From Bathymodiolus brooksi (taxonomy: Eukaryota > Mollusca > Bivalvia > Mytilida > Modiolidae), in contig OY804585.1 of the NCBI GenBank assembly GCA_963680875.1, positions 46,235,414 to 46,299,413 on the forward strand: a stretch of 64,000 nucleotides of DNA. Direction: 5' to 3'. Of the stretch, positions 22,423 through 33,102 are shown piece by piece (position 1 is the stretch's first letter; every line of letters begins with the position of its first letter). The position numbers were made by a program, and so were the translations under genes. The notes beneath the pieces were generated by a model, which saw nothing but the letters and a program-made list of their open reading frames with translations, was not told the DNA's origin and ran no database searches.

Positions 22423-22684
22423 CTGTTGCAATTTTTCTCTCGGTTGGCATGCTGCTAAAAGAAACTGTCTTCTTCCTTGGGAGTTTTCTAGCCCCCGATT
22501 TATTCATAAAACTACTTTTCCGTGGCATTATTTTATCCGACACAGAATTATCCCCATTTTCAAGAGAAACGTCGTCATCACCCGTACCATCCAAATTTTC
22601 AGATTCTCCGTTTAGAAAAACGTCCGAACACTTTCCAATCACTTCATTGATGTTTTCACAAGACCCGATAGTTTCCTCCGCCAT
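22423..22684 (-). CDS. PLCL/PRIP-type phospholipase C-like protein, exon 1 (start codon)
   Basis: This is the first coding exon of a host phospholipase C-like protein. The ATG is at 22,684-22,682. The acidic leader has MAEETIGSCENINEVIGKCS, then SENLDGTGDDDVSLENGDNS, followed by a basic serine-rich stretch with MPRKSSFMNKS and RKLPRKKTVSFSSMPTERK. The last motif, just before the PH domain, is what points to the PRIP/PLCL group over catalytic PLC-delta. In vertebrates these proteins are catalytically inactive and act as scaffolds binding inositol trisphosphate, phosphatases and GABA-A receptor partners. The catalytic region is outside the window, so inactivity cannot be confirmed here. The donor is ACAG|GTCAGT at 22,423/22,422 (phase 1). 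It splices across 14.1 kb to exon 2. The leader is unlike its AT-rich neighbourhood in composition. Confidence 0.85.
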
Positions 22685-25163
22685 GTTTCACATTTCCTGC
22701 TTTTGGGTTTTCTGTTTGAGAGTGTTATCACTTATCAATTTCAAATTTTATCCATTAAATATCAGTTTACATGGTTAATTTAATTCCTACATCCCAAATA
22801 ACATTTAATAAATGATGCATAATTAACCCCCTTGACATTGTTTTGCATTTTCTTGGCTGACGATGAAATACTTGCAACTACTTTGACAGCATAATTTGCT
22901 AAACAGATCGGAATTATTTATCACTGATTGCTATAATAAAACAAAGCCGGTTTGGATTCGTTGAAATTCCGTATCATTTTTATGAAATTTAAAATTCAAT
23001 AACTCCTTCGGACTTTATTCAGTTTGTGAGTGATTCTGTCTAGTTTAAGCATCGACAAACTCCTACAAAATCGTATTTAATCCTAAAACAATTATATAAC
23101 TGTCTCATATTCAATGTACGTGCCGAGGTCACTGGACTGAAGATTGGGAAAAGTACAAATATATCAGTGACCCCGTGGTCTAGTATATTTGTTCGGGTAT
23201 ATTAATAAATTAAAATTAAAATTAAAAATTCCCCCATTAATCTAACAGACTGATTGTGGCAAACTGTGGTAGCAAAACATTGTGATGTGTATGATAGTAT
23301 CTTAAATAACAAACCCAGAACTTTGCGCCATTTTGTAAGATATATAATTAAAGAATAAATCTCAGGGGGACCAACCGGTTAATCGAGAAAAGCCGTTCGT
23401 GTACGATTGTTAATCGGGTTTTTTGATTCGTGAACGATTCGGTTACTAGTTCGTGTACGATTATTTTGAGGATCCGGACATGATTCCTTGACGGTAAGCC
23501 TCAATTATTACTAATTAAGGAAACAATTATTAATTATCTCTTCGCAGTTCCCTTTCTTTATTGTATATCTTTGATGGTGTATGCTCCAAAACTTTCGTTG
23601 ATATAAATCTTGCGTGAAATGCGGTCAGAAAGTCTAAAAAGCATTGCATCAAAATGTCACAAGAACTATAATATTCCTATATTCACACATTTACACTTTT
23701 TTATGACTGAAACATCACTTTAATGGAAACATTCTTCTATATTGGAGTGGTTAAAAGACCTTTTTCACAAAAATTGCAAAATATGACGGGAAAATTATAT
23801 TTTTTCATTTTTTTGTTCGTGAAAGAACAGGTTAAACATTTCTTGTGCGTGATCGATGTTCGTGAACGATTACTCAATATAAGATACTTGCATTTTTCTT
23901 AGCAATTTAAATGAATTATTTTCTAAGTACACATCCATTTTAAGAAAACATTATGTTGAGTACTGAAACACATTCGACCTCAAACTAGAACTGTAAGCCA
24001 AAGGCTAACAGCAAATTCCACGAAAAGGTCAATAACTCCTGCAATGCTGGAACAACTGATCATAATAAAGTACGGGAAAATTTTCACCAAAATGTCTTCC
24101 CTATAAAACCAGTCAAAAATTCAAATGTGATTTAAACAAAAAAGTTATGACTGAAATATATTCATGAGCCCTTACGTGTATATATACGATGCTATGGCTT
24201 AAAATGCCTTTTGTAGATATTAACACGCAAATATTTGGTTCCATTATGCAGTAAAAAGTACGTGAAAACTTTCCCGCCATAATGTTCAATCTATAACTAC
24301 TAAAAAATTATTAGTTTTATGAAAATCTGAAATAGAAGGAAATGTTTGGATTACCAAATGAACACGAAAGAAATTTTAGAGTACCCCCTTCTTCCCCCTT
24401 GGGTTAAAATTAAACGTCCCTACACATTTTTTCTTCACCCTTTTCTCAGCTTCTATGCAGCAGAATGATTTGATGAATTGTACCGGTATGCAGCTTTTTG
24501 ATTGGGCAGATTCTAAAACAAGTACATATTTGTGTCCATACCAATTTTTTGAGTCCATCATATTTCGTCAGTCCACCCTATTATGTGTCAAGCACTAACT
24601 GTCTATTCATATCGGCCTTCAATGTTAAACAAGGTTCGACATGCGGGGGTACACTCTGTTTTTACTTTTAAGTCCTGACTAGGCCAAGATATTAATTTTT
24701 AGCTTTTCGGCAGTTAAGATATTTATTTGAAAAAAATGACATCCCCTCCCCCTTTCAAAATCAAATGGTCGTCCCCAAACTGCAACTTTAGCTGAATATC
24801 AATCCAGTATAGTAATTAAAATTCGCTATTAGTTCGATCTTTTCTATTTTATTTATTGCTTTGCGGATCGGCAAAGCAATGAAAAAACAGAATGGCCTGA
24901 ATGTATTTCTAATACATAAAAATAACCGGGCCATGATAACATTAAGATAACATTTATAAAACAGCCAAACGTTTTGATCAAGTCAGGAAAAGGATGATTA
25001 GGAATCTCTCTCTCTCTCTCTCTCTCGTTTCGTTTTCTTTTTCCTTTTACTTATTACCAGTTTCAGTTTAAGTGAAATATTTTATTATATATTATTGTGT
25101 GTATATATATGCCGTCATTGTGATTGTGTCATGTAAGGAGAGGCCCAACACTATGTTGGGATA
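22685..25163. promoter_or_regulatory. Upstream flank of the PLCL gene; core promoter not identified
   Basis: This stretch would hold the 5' UTR and promoter if exon 1 is also the first transcribed exon. I see no convincing TATA box or CpG island. The motif TTCGTG(T/A)ACGATT and close variants recur around 23,394, 23,421, 23,450, 23,815 and 23,858. A CT microsatellite lies at 25,005-25,026. The short ORFs have no recognisable domain. Confidence 0.3.
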
Positions 25164-25350
25164 CAGGGGCGGATCCAAGATTTCAAGTTAGGGGGGTCGC
25201 ACTTAAAAAAATTGCGTCGAGCGGAGGGAGGCGCGAAAATGTTTGGGGTATTTCGTGTGAAAAATCACGATTTTACGCAAGAAAATTATATTTTTTTCAA
25301 TTTTAGGGGGGGGCGCGCGCCGGGTGCGCCCCCCTCTGGATCCGCCCCTG
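25164..25350. mobile_element. MITE with CAGGGGCGGATCC ends, 187 bp
   Basis: The left end CAGGGGCGGATCCAAGA is mirrored by TCTGGATCCGCCCCTG at 25,335-25,350. These ends are, from memory, typical of a widespread hAT-type MITE in animals. The interior has a GC-rich core with GGGGGGCGCGCGCCGG. I could not settle an 8-bp target duplication (flanks TTGGGATA and AGATAATA share only part). Confidence 0.75.
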
Positions 25351-25722
25351 AGATAATAATACCATAAAATATTATGAACTAACAATAAGATGTAACGTAA
25401 TGTAACCCAATTTCGGAAAATCGATGAAAAGGAATTTCTAAAAATATTATCAATTTTTTTCTGGCATTTAAAGAATCTTGAGACGAAACGAGGATAAAAT
25501 ATTAATGTAAACATTCGGAGAGAAATATTTAATTTAACTTCGTGTCTGACGTCAAATATCTTAAAAATAGACGCAGCTTTCGCCGAAATTGGGTGACACC
25601 CGGGGGTTTTCACAACATTTAAATACTAGTTGTATACATTTTCCACCTTGAATACCAGGGTGAGAAACCTACGTCATCAACAACGTTTTGTGCACACCGG
25701 AAAACAGCAAAACGAAGCCGCT

Positions 25723-26146
25723 TGAAGGTAAGTTTTTTTTCATTTTTTATCCAGTTTCCTATGATTTCTGTCCAAAATTGTTTGTGCAAACTATTCTGCC
25801 ATGTCCCAATAGTGTCCGACTGAATTAACCTTTACGTTTAAGGTGCTGGTTTTCTCAAACACTTCGACACACTCGTAATTCAGGTAACGTTTTCGGCCAC
25901 ATCATGGGACATGTTTTCTCAACAGACACTTCTTTTAGTATTTAGACACACTTTAGTGAAAGAATCTTTGTACTGATATTGCTGTACAGGCGAAATATAT
26001 CGCAAACAGTAGTTTTCTTACCGATAGCACGTCTTATTCCGACTTGAGCAAACTTTTGTTAAGAATGTTGTTATAAACATTATAAACGTTGTTGGCCACA
26101 CTTTTAATCATGCTATACGTTTGCTATGGCCCTTTTACGCATGAAT
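25723..26146 (+). repeat. Left terminal inverted repeat of the 5.1-kb element
   Basis: It runs from TGAAGGTAAG to ACGCATG and matches the reverse complement of 30,413-30,838 with scattered substitutions and a few indels. Confidence 0.85.
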
Positions 26147-26825
26147 ATTTGATATTTCCGCTACAATGATTCTAGCTGCAATAATGTAGCTCCTGTGACA
26201 AACTTGTGTCTCGGCAGAGCTACAACGCGGTCCCATTCGTCACAATGGAGCAAAAAAAAAGTTGCAGTTGAAACATAAAAACTCACTATTTACGCTTCAA
26301 ACATTTCATTATAACTATTACTGATGATCCCAGTCCTTGTTAAATCGGTTTGGCTGAGAAATATATGCTTTTCAAAGGTAGCAACAACCTTGTTCAAATG
26401 TATCGATCGTTTTCCATAACCGGAAACTACGGAAGGCGGAGCTTTTCTAAATATGGTATTTCTTACTACACGCTGATGTAAACATTCACGCCTCAATCGC
26501 CAAATATGGTATCGACATCCAAATAGTGAGGCCGGAAATGACGAAATTCAAAATGTTCAGAGAGTTTAGTAAACATGGATTTTTATTTTGTGGGAATTAC
26601 ATTCTAAAATACTGGTAGGTGATAAAAACATGTTATAATAATGGACAAAAGGAAAGGTTATGACTTATTATTGATAAATGCAGGCGTCAGAAACTCTGCA
26701 AGCGAGCGCAAAAAATTTCGGCGGCTGCTCCATTACGTGTAATGGCATCCCGTTATAACCCTTGCGAGTAAACAAGCATTTAGGGTTTTATTATTAGAAC
26801 TACAATGATTCCTACAACGACCGCT

Positions 26826-27030
26826 TTAGTAAGAGATCGCCTATGTGCATACATAGTTTAAGTTGACACAATACCATTTCTGTATTTATTTTTTCAAACT
26901 GTGAACTTGTAAGAGATCGCTTATGTGCATCCGTAGTTGCAGTTGAGGCATGACCATTTTTGTATTTTTCAAACTGTGAACTTGTTAGAGATCGCCTATG
27001 TGCATCATTAGTTTCAGTTGAGAGATTAAG
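26826..27030 (+). repeat. Three-unit tandem repeat, period 75-80 bp
   Basis: AGAGATCGCCTATGTGCAT occurs at 26,832, 26,912 (one change) and 26,987. Each is followed by TAGTT...CAGTTGA, and units 1 and 2 share TTTTTCAAACTGTGAACTTG. It lies directly upstream of the plus-strand gene of the 5.1-kb element, so it may be part of that gene's promoter. Confidence 0.75.
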
Positions 27031-27071
27031 ATTCTTATTGATTTCTAAACTATTCTTTATTTATAGGCTAG

Positions 27072-28123
27072 ATGACAAGAAAGAAGACAAAGCTTACTTT
27101 ACAAATAAGAAAAAGAAGGCGTGATCATGACCAAGAAAATGTAACACCCTCAGAGGACACCAAGACTCCATCTAAATCTCCATTTAAGAAAAAGCAGTCG
27201 CGCAGTTACCTTTTCCCCCAAGAAAAGCTCCAAGGTTTTCTCCAGCTGGTAAATCTCCACAGAAACCAAAGAAACATGAGAATTGTACGAAAAGCAGGAC
27301 GGCAAATAAAAGAATCTGTTTTGAAGATGCAGTTGAGAACTATGATGATTTAGCCTATATCTTCACTGAACAACTAGATGACGAACGGTTCAACATAGAC
27401 GAGCAAGAAATCGAATATGTAAACGAACTTGTTTCTCTTCTTCCTGATGTTCTAACAGAATTGAGGAAAACGGGACTGGGAAATGTAATTTAAAAAATTT
27501 TCAAACTCGTGTGCGACGGAAAGTTCCCAATTAACAATATATCTTTCTTACTTTGGACAGAGGTAGTTCAATGGTTTAAACTAGAAAATACGTCCAAAAT
27601 GCGGTACATGGACCAAACCAAAAGGTTTTGGAAACTTGGAATGAGACATTTTGGGGGGAAATTTGTTCGATATATGACCGGTTTCAAAAACGCATCCGAC
27701 ATTGTATTTGAAGCGGCGGCTAAAGGACAATGTAATCCTAAGGACTCCGATATAAATTTTGCTATGCCTTCGGAACATATTATAAGGAATTTTAATCCAT
27801 ACAATCTCACTGGGTTGAAAAAGTGTCCTGGTATCTACACAGACGTAATGGAAGTTGTGTCGAAAGCTCTTGAACAAACTTCTGCTTGTTTGACATTTGA
27901 CGGTAAGAAGATCAAACAAGGCTTGACTGAAAATACAGGTAATATTGACCTCCTAGGATTTGAGGAAGGAATATCTCTGAGAGTAAGAGGAAGAACAAAG
28001 GAATCTTATATATCGACAGACAGAAATTCTATACAGAAGGGAACTTTGGGTATTCGGTGGGAGAAATCAAGGATAAACGAGTCCAAGATTCTACCGTCAC
28101 GAAAAATGGGTTTACCAGAATGA
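27072..28123 (+). pseudogene. Unassigned transposon protein of the 5.1-kb element, frameshifted
   Basis: I do not recognise this protein with certainty. The N-terminal part (27,072-27,353) is strongly basic (KKTKLTLQIRKRRRD, SPFKKKQSR) and looks like a nuclear or DNA-binding leader. After a frame change the protein continues at about 27,325 with EDAVENYDDLAYIFTEQLDD and DEQEIEYVNELVSLLPDVL, meets a TAA at 27,491-27,493, and continues with CDGKFPINNISFLLWTEVVQ. Later parts include MRHFGGKFVRYM and NPYNLTGLKKCPGIY. The segment SACLTFDGKKIKQGL looks like a strand ending in an acidic residue, the kind of context that holds the first catalytic Asp of DDE transposases, but no other catalytic residue is assigned. 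Its position inside long inverted repeats is the main reason to suspect a transposase. One stop and at least one frameshift break it. Confidence 0.6.
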
Positions 28124-28332
28124 CTATCTTTTATTAGAACCAGATATCAATAGACGAGAATACTGTATTTCATTATGTCAAATGTCTGCATTCTCATTAA
28201 ATTTTGATGTGAAAGATTGATAATAGATTTTAACATATTATTCTTGCATTTTTCTTGACTTATGTCATATCGATGAAATTGGTCATCAAGTACATTATAC
28301 CCTAAAATAAAGATTCTAGAGGAAAAACATCA

Positions 28333-28850
28333 TTAGCTCACCTGAGCCATAGACCCATGTGAGCTATAGTCATCACTTTGCGTCCGTCGGTGTCGTCGTC
28401 GTCGGCGTAAAACATCTTCCTCTCTGAAATCATTGGGTCAAATTGAACCAAACTTGTTACAAATGTTCATTGCCATGAGGACATGAAATTTTCCTCATTT
28501 GGTGCCGATCAATAAATTGAATAATTCAACATGGGCGCCAGGGCTCAAAATGCATTTTTATTGGTCAATTTTCAAATCTCTTCTTCTCAGAAACTATAAT
28601 GTCTATGAATCTGATTTCTAGTGTGAATGATGTTTGGATGGTCCTCTGTGAAGATTCCTCACTTAGTGCCGATTCGAAATCCAAGATTATATACCATTTT
28701 ATTAACAGGTGGCGCTACTGTTGGCGATACCCAATTTCATTGGAGTTCGGTATTTCTATAAAATTAATATATATTGTTGACAGATGTCGTCAGCATGTTT
28801 TTTTATATTTCAAAAGACAGACGCCTTTCAAAATAAGAGGAAGTCGTTAA
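28333..28850 (-). repeat. Interspersed repeat of the GTGAGCT family, inside the 5.1-kb element
   Basis: The stretch opens TTAGCTCACCTGAGCCATAG and continues GTGAGCTATAGTCATCACTT and GTCCGTCGGTGTCGTCGTCG. The reverse complement of this matches the GACGGACACCGAGTGATGGG segments at 7,120 and 400 in order. The rest (to about 28,850) has no gene; the 83-residue ORF is a by-product. Confidence 0.55.
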
Positions 28851-29245
28851 TCGGATGAACACTTATTCATCATACTCATTGAGTTCTGTGTTAAATATAA
28901 AACTAGAAACAATAGTAAAGCGGATCTTTATTACTTACGGTAGTAATGTTACAACCCCATAAAATGAGACGAAAACATAACATATCAACAGCATGGATAT
29001 CGTTCCTTACATATTTCAAATACAAATAATATATAAACGTAGATCAGAATATCGTCCCTGAAATATAATCAATATAAACAAAACAAACCTAGTAAAAAAT
29101 ATACAAAAATGTCACAAAAATATAAAAGTTCACGAACAATCCTGCGAGACATTTTTTAAATCATAATTAACCTAGGAATACAATGTATATGTGTAGCCAC
29201 TGTATACAACAGTCCATAAAATAGTTCACAAGTACACATTGTACT
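28851..29245. other. No gene seen
   Basis: This AT-rich stretch lies between the nested repeat and the zinc-finger gene of the 5.1-kb element and probably includes the 3' end of that minus-strand gene. A plausible minus-strand poly(A) signal could not be singled out. Confidence 0.4.
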
Positions 29246-29739
29246 TCATTCGGAAGGACGGTCGTGCTTCGCCTTTGAATGCCTCCTTAAGTATAAGGCA
29301 CTTTTATACTTGAATGTTTGTTCGGTATGCACAGCACCTTTGTGGCGATTCAAGGCCGATCTGAATCTAATTTTTTTATTACACATGTCACAATTATGCC
29401 GTTTTTCGCCAGTATGAATACCTAGATGGTCCCGAAGTTGGTCCTTTCCCTCAAAAGTGCTCCTGCAGATATCACACTCAAATTTAAGTTCATTTTTTTC
29501 TCGCCGATTGTGTCTTTCTAGTTCTCTTTTTGTGAGGAACTCTTTCTTGCACGTAGTGCATTTGAAATTACGTTTTTTTTATGCTCACAGTCATGTCTAT
29601 CATAATTGAATTTGCTGAATGTAGGTAAAGCGCAAGTTGTTCATTTATATTTCCCAGTCAACTCGTGTCGTTTTTCATGCTGTCTGAGCGAACTTTTATT
29701 TTTTAGCTTCTTACCACACTTGGCGCAAAGATGGTACAT
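29246..29739 (-). pseudogene. C2H2 zinc-finger protein of the 5.1-kb element, broken
   Basis: From the ATG at 29,739 the minus strand reads CAKCGKKLKNKSSLRQHEKRH, a complete C2H2 finger (abbreviated: C-x2-C-x12-H-x3-H). The second finger is interrupted at its first cysteine by a TGA (29,641-29,643). Its remainder reads TTCALPTFSKFNYDRHDCEH. An eight-T run at 29,573-29,580 then shifts the frame. The third and fourth fingers include CTTCKKEFLTKRELERH and CDICRSTFEGKDQLRDHLGIH, with the family linker TGEKR, then CDMCNKKIRFRSALNRH and a degenerate last finger before TGA at 29,246. It would bind DNA or RNA in the nucleus. It could be a captured host gene or a subunit of the transposon. A spliced gene using the frames separately is possible but less likely. 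Confidence 0.75.
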
Positions 29740-29888
29740 TACGCTGTAAAGAAAAATGACAATGTTCTCAAGTAGTATAAAAGGAAAACTACACTAATTA
29801 AGCCCCATTTACATGCACAAGATTGACACCAGTTAATTTTCACCCGTATGTATAAGTAATTTGCTATGCATTTACATGATTTTAATCC

Positions 29889-29991
29889 CAGGGTGTGTAT
29901 TTGAATTTTAAAAAGGGTCCAACAATACATGAAAATGCAAAGTTCGTCAAATTTCTTGGCATTTTCAGAAATGATGGAAAAATACACCCTG
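29889..29991. mobile_element. Small MITE, 103 bp
   Basis: CAGGGTGTGTATTT at the left and AAATACACCCTG at the right are inverted ends. A second CAGGGTGTGTATTTTT string starts at 30,193 and may be a solo end. No target duplication was found. Confidence 0.45.
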
Positions 29992-30412
29992 ACATTGTAT
30001 ATGTATATATTTTCTTAAACAGAGCCCAAATTTTGCCATGAATAGCCATTACAGCAAAATCAGACGGGGGACATAGGAGAAGAATGAAATTTTGCAGGAT
30101 GGTTGTTATCCATGTAAACGCGTTACATTTGCGGTTCCGATCAATTCATAAGTTCTTTCTTCTGCATTTGATTAGCAGAAATAGGCAAATACAGGGTGTG
30201 TATTTTTTATTTGCATTCACATGCTCAAAATATATACCGTGTAAATTTACACCCAGTGTTAAATTTACATACATTATTTGCACCCTTGTCAAATTTACAT
30301 ACGTATGTGAATCATCCATTATATAATAATCATGACCATGTTCTTGTTAATTTATAAATATCCATGTTTATATGTAAGTAAAACATACAAAAATCTTCAA
30401 ACAATGGATGCA

Positions 30413-30838
30413 CATGCGTAAAAGGGCCATAGCAAAAGTATAGCATGATTAAAAGTGTGGCCGACAACGTTTATAACGTCTTGTGTCCACAACAACATTC
30501 TTAAGAAAAGTTTGCTCAAGTCGGAATAAGACGTGCTATCGGTGAGAAAACTACTGTTTGCGATATATTTCGCCTGTACAGCAATATCAGTACAAAGATT
30601 CTTTCACTAAAGTGTGTCTAAATACTAAAAGAAGTGTCTGTTGAGAAAACATGTCCCATGATGTGGCCGAAAACGTTACCTGAATTACGTTTGTGTCCAA
30701 GTGTTTGAGAAAACCAGCGCGTTAAACGTAAAGGTTAGTTCAGTCGGACACTATTGGGACATGGCAGAATAGTTTGCACAAACAATTTCAGACAGAAATC
30801 ATAGGAAACTGGATAAAAAATGAAAAAACTTACCTTCA
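30413..30838 (-). repeat. Right terminal inverted repeat of the 5.1-kb element
   Basis: This is the reverse complement of 25,723-26,146. It ends CTTACCTTCA, matching TGAAGGTAAG at the other end. Confidence 0.85.
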
Positions 30839-31094
30839 TTCTTACCAAATTTCAGAATATTACAATTTTTAAAGTATGTTCTATTTATTCATGTCTTTCT
30901 TTTTTCACTGAAATAGTCACATTTTAATAAATAATGGAACTCATCTTCAAGATCTGCTGTGCTACATTAATTACAAATTCTGAGTTCCCTAGGTATGTTG
31001 TTCCATCGTCCATATTCAACAGGTAGTTTATGATTATTCAGCCTAAAGCGACAAAAAGTAAATATATCCAAATAATTTTCAAATTCGAATTTAT

Positions 31095-31245
31095 ATTTAA
31101 AATAAGGGTAATAACAAAATTACCGAACTCCGAGCAATCTTACAAAGGGAAAGTCAAAACTCATAATTATATAAACAGACAAAATCAGTCAACAACCGGA
31201 AAACTGTGAAAACCGTAATGACCCTGACTTGGTACAGGCATTTCT
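31095..31245 (-). repeat. Retroelement 3'-end-like repeat, copy 1
   Basis: The segment with AAGGGTAATAACAAAATTAC, GAACTCCGAGCAATCTTACA and AAGGGAAAGTCAAAACTCAT is almost identical to 37,378-37,505 and to the reverse complement of 31,345-31,435. The 37.4-kb copy lies just downstream of a minus-strand RT fragment, so these are probably 3' ends of that element. Confidence 0.7.
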
Positions 31246-31344
31246 AAAGAAATGGTAAAAAGGCGATAATTTAAAGTTTTCGAGCCGGTATTGGTGTCTT
31301 CCATCTAATCCCACTTTTAAAAAAAACCCTATTCCAGTTAATCC

Positions 31345-31435
31345 CACTTGTTGACTGATTTTGTCTGTTTATATACTTATGAGTTTTGACTTTCCCTTTG
31401 TAAGATTGTTCGGAGTTCGGTAATTTTGTTATTAC
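31345..31435 (+). repeat. Retroelement 3'-end-like repeat, copy 2 (opposite orientation)
   Basis: It reads TTGACTGATTTTGTCTG, then TATGAGTTTTGACTTTCCCT and TCGGAGTTCGGTAATTTTG, the reverse complement of copy 1. The two copies face each other across about 100 bp. Confidence 0.7.
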
Positions 31436-31461
31436 CCTTATTTGCAAATAACAATAGATGT

Positions 31462-33102
31462 TGTTACGGCTGTATCCCGGAACGCCAACATTTTGAAAGA
31501 TAAAAGAAAGTTGTCCTTCCTAATTAAGAGGGATTAAGGGGTCCCATTAAGGGTGGATGATCAGAGCAATCACAGGTAAATAAAGGTAAATTTGATTCTC
31601 TTATTTGTATTTTCTATATAAATGGAATAAAATAAAATACGAAAACATAATAATCAATGAAAATTTATTATTAATTTTTAAAACTATAATATAAGCACAC
31701 ATGAAATATGAAAAAAATAATAATGAATATTTATTATTAAATTTTAAAACTATATAAGCACACATGAAATATGAAAACATAATAGTAACTATTTATATTA
31801 ATTTTTCAAACTATATAAGCAGACATGAAATATGAAACATAATAAAGATTCTTTTTAGACGACTTTCTAACTGTGTCAATAAAAGGTTTTATACGTATTA
31901 TGTGAACTGTGATAAAATGGATCTTACCTTTTAGCTGATGAGATGATAACTTTTTAGAATTAGTTTGTGAAATGCATATTTTTATATCTAAAGTAGTCAA
32001 TCAGATGCGAATCTATAATTTTAATGAACTTTTTAAACGGCGACACGGTTGGGGGAAACAGATGTGAAATACAGCAAAGTGATATGATATACATGTACGC
32101 CAAAGACCAATTTTAGACTATCCTATTCATGTAATTAACTTTTAGCAGCAATCTGACAAATTGTAAAATCTTAACTGTATATAGAAGGATTGTTATGCTA
32201 AGTGTGTGTGGGTAGGACTTCACTGTATATATGTGCACAAAATCGAATGGTGGAGGGAATACGAGCACTGTACATAAACAGAGCACCTGTTCTACATACT
32301 GACGTATGGTTCTCCTACAGAGGGGGTTAAAGATATAGAAGAAGAAGAAGAAGAAGAAGAAGAAGAAGAAGAAGAAGAAGAATGAATATTTATTTTTCAA
32401 TTTTAAAACTATATATATGAAATATGAAAACATAATAATAAACTTTAAAACTATTATAAGCACTACATTTTGAAATATATAAATGTCAATGATGTTGGTA
32501 TTTAGCTTGGATGGGGAGCCCTTGAACCATCTGCTCTCCATAAGTTAAAGTTTTAATTAATGGTTTATTTTCTTATTGGATTTAAAAAAAAATACAACAA
32601 ATAAATTATAATATTTCTCATTACTTTGTCATTTTCTTTATTTCAATTTTCTTTTTAAAATCAATATATTTTACCATTATATTTTAATTAAATATAGCAT
32701 GTCATATTTCACTTATTAATTACTTTTTTAAAACTAAATTACAACAAATATATTATTTTATTTCTCATTAAATTTGTCATTTTCTTTATTTCAATTTCAA
32801 TATATATATATATTTTAAATGAATCACAAAAATTATATTATTTAATTTCTTATTAAATTTGTCCTTTTCTTTATTTCAATTTTTCTTCATATATATTTAT
32901 ATATTTTTTTAATTACAAAAATATTTTATTTCATTTCTCAATACATTTTAATCAAATTTAGCATATAATATTTCACTTATTAATTACTTTAAAAAAAAAC
33001 AAAAAAAACCTTCAAGTGGCCCCAACTTAATTGCTAAAACAACAATCTACAATATATGTTGTTTTAAGAATGTTGGCGTTCCGGGAACACCCCGTTGTTA
33101 CA
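31462..33102. mobile_element. AT-rich element with inverted ends, about 1.64 kb
   Basis: CCCGGAACGCCAACATT at 31,476-31,492 recurs exactly in reverse at 33,069-33,085, with partly similar outer ends containing TGTTAC/GTAACA. The interior is very AT-rich. It has a tandem repeat of about 60 bp (AAACTATATAAGCACACATG, 31,680-31,850 and again near 32,405-32,465). It also has a second repeated unit with TTTCTCATT...TTTGTCATTTTCTTTATTTC between 32,610 and 32,940, and a GAA-type microsatellite at 32,337-32,382. No gene was found. The phenylalanine-rich ORF on the minus strand is the microsatellite read backwards. Confidence 0.6.
32337..32382 (+). repeat. AGA/GAA microsatellite
   Basis: About fifteen uninterrupted AGA triplets are present. 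Confidence 0.95.

Larger units (their letters stand above)
25723..30838. mobile_element. Large DNA transposon, about 5.1 kb, with about 425-bp inverted repeats
   Basis: The left arm (25,723-26,146) and right arm (30,413-30,838) are inverted copies along their full length, beginning TGAAGGTAAG. Shared landmarks include GGGACATGGCAGAATAGTTT, CGATATATTTCGCCTGTACA and GTGGCCAACAACG-type strings. Inside, an unassigned protein lies on the plus strand (27,072-28,123) and a C2H2 zinc-finger gene lies on the minus strand (29,246-29,739), both broken. At least two other repeats are nested inside (28,333-28,850 and 29,889-29,991). I found no target duplication. Long arms plus two opposed genes resemble an autonomous or once-autonomous element of a family I cannot name. 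Confidence 0.75.

Noticed and set aside
25203..25613. 136-residue minus-strand ORF
   Set aside because: Part of it is the MITE at 25,164-25,350 translated; the rest has no motif.
32113..32541. 142-residue minus-strand ORF with a long Phe run
   Set aside because: It is the GAA-type microsatellite read on the other strand, in AT-rich sequence.
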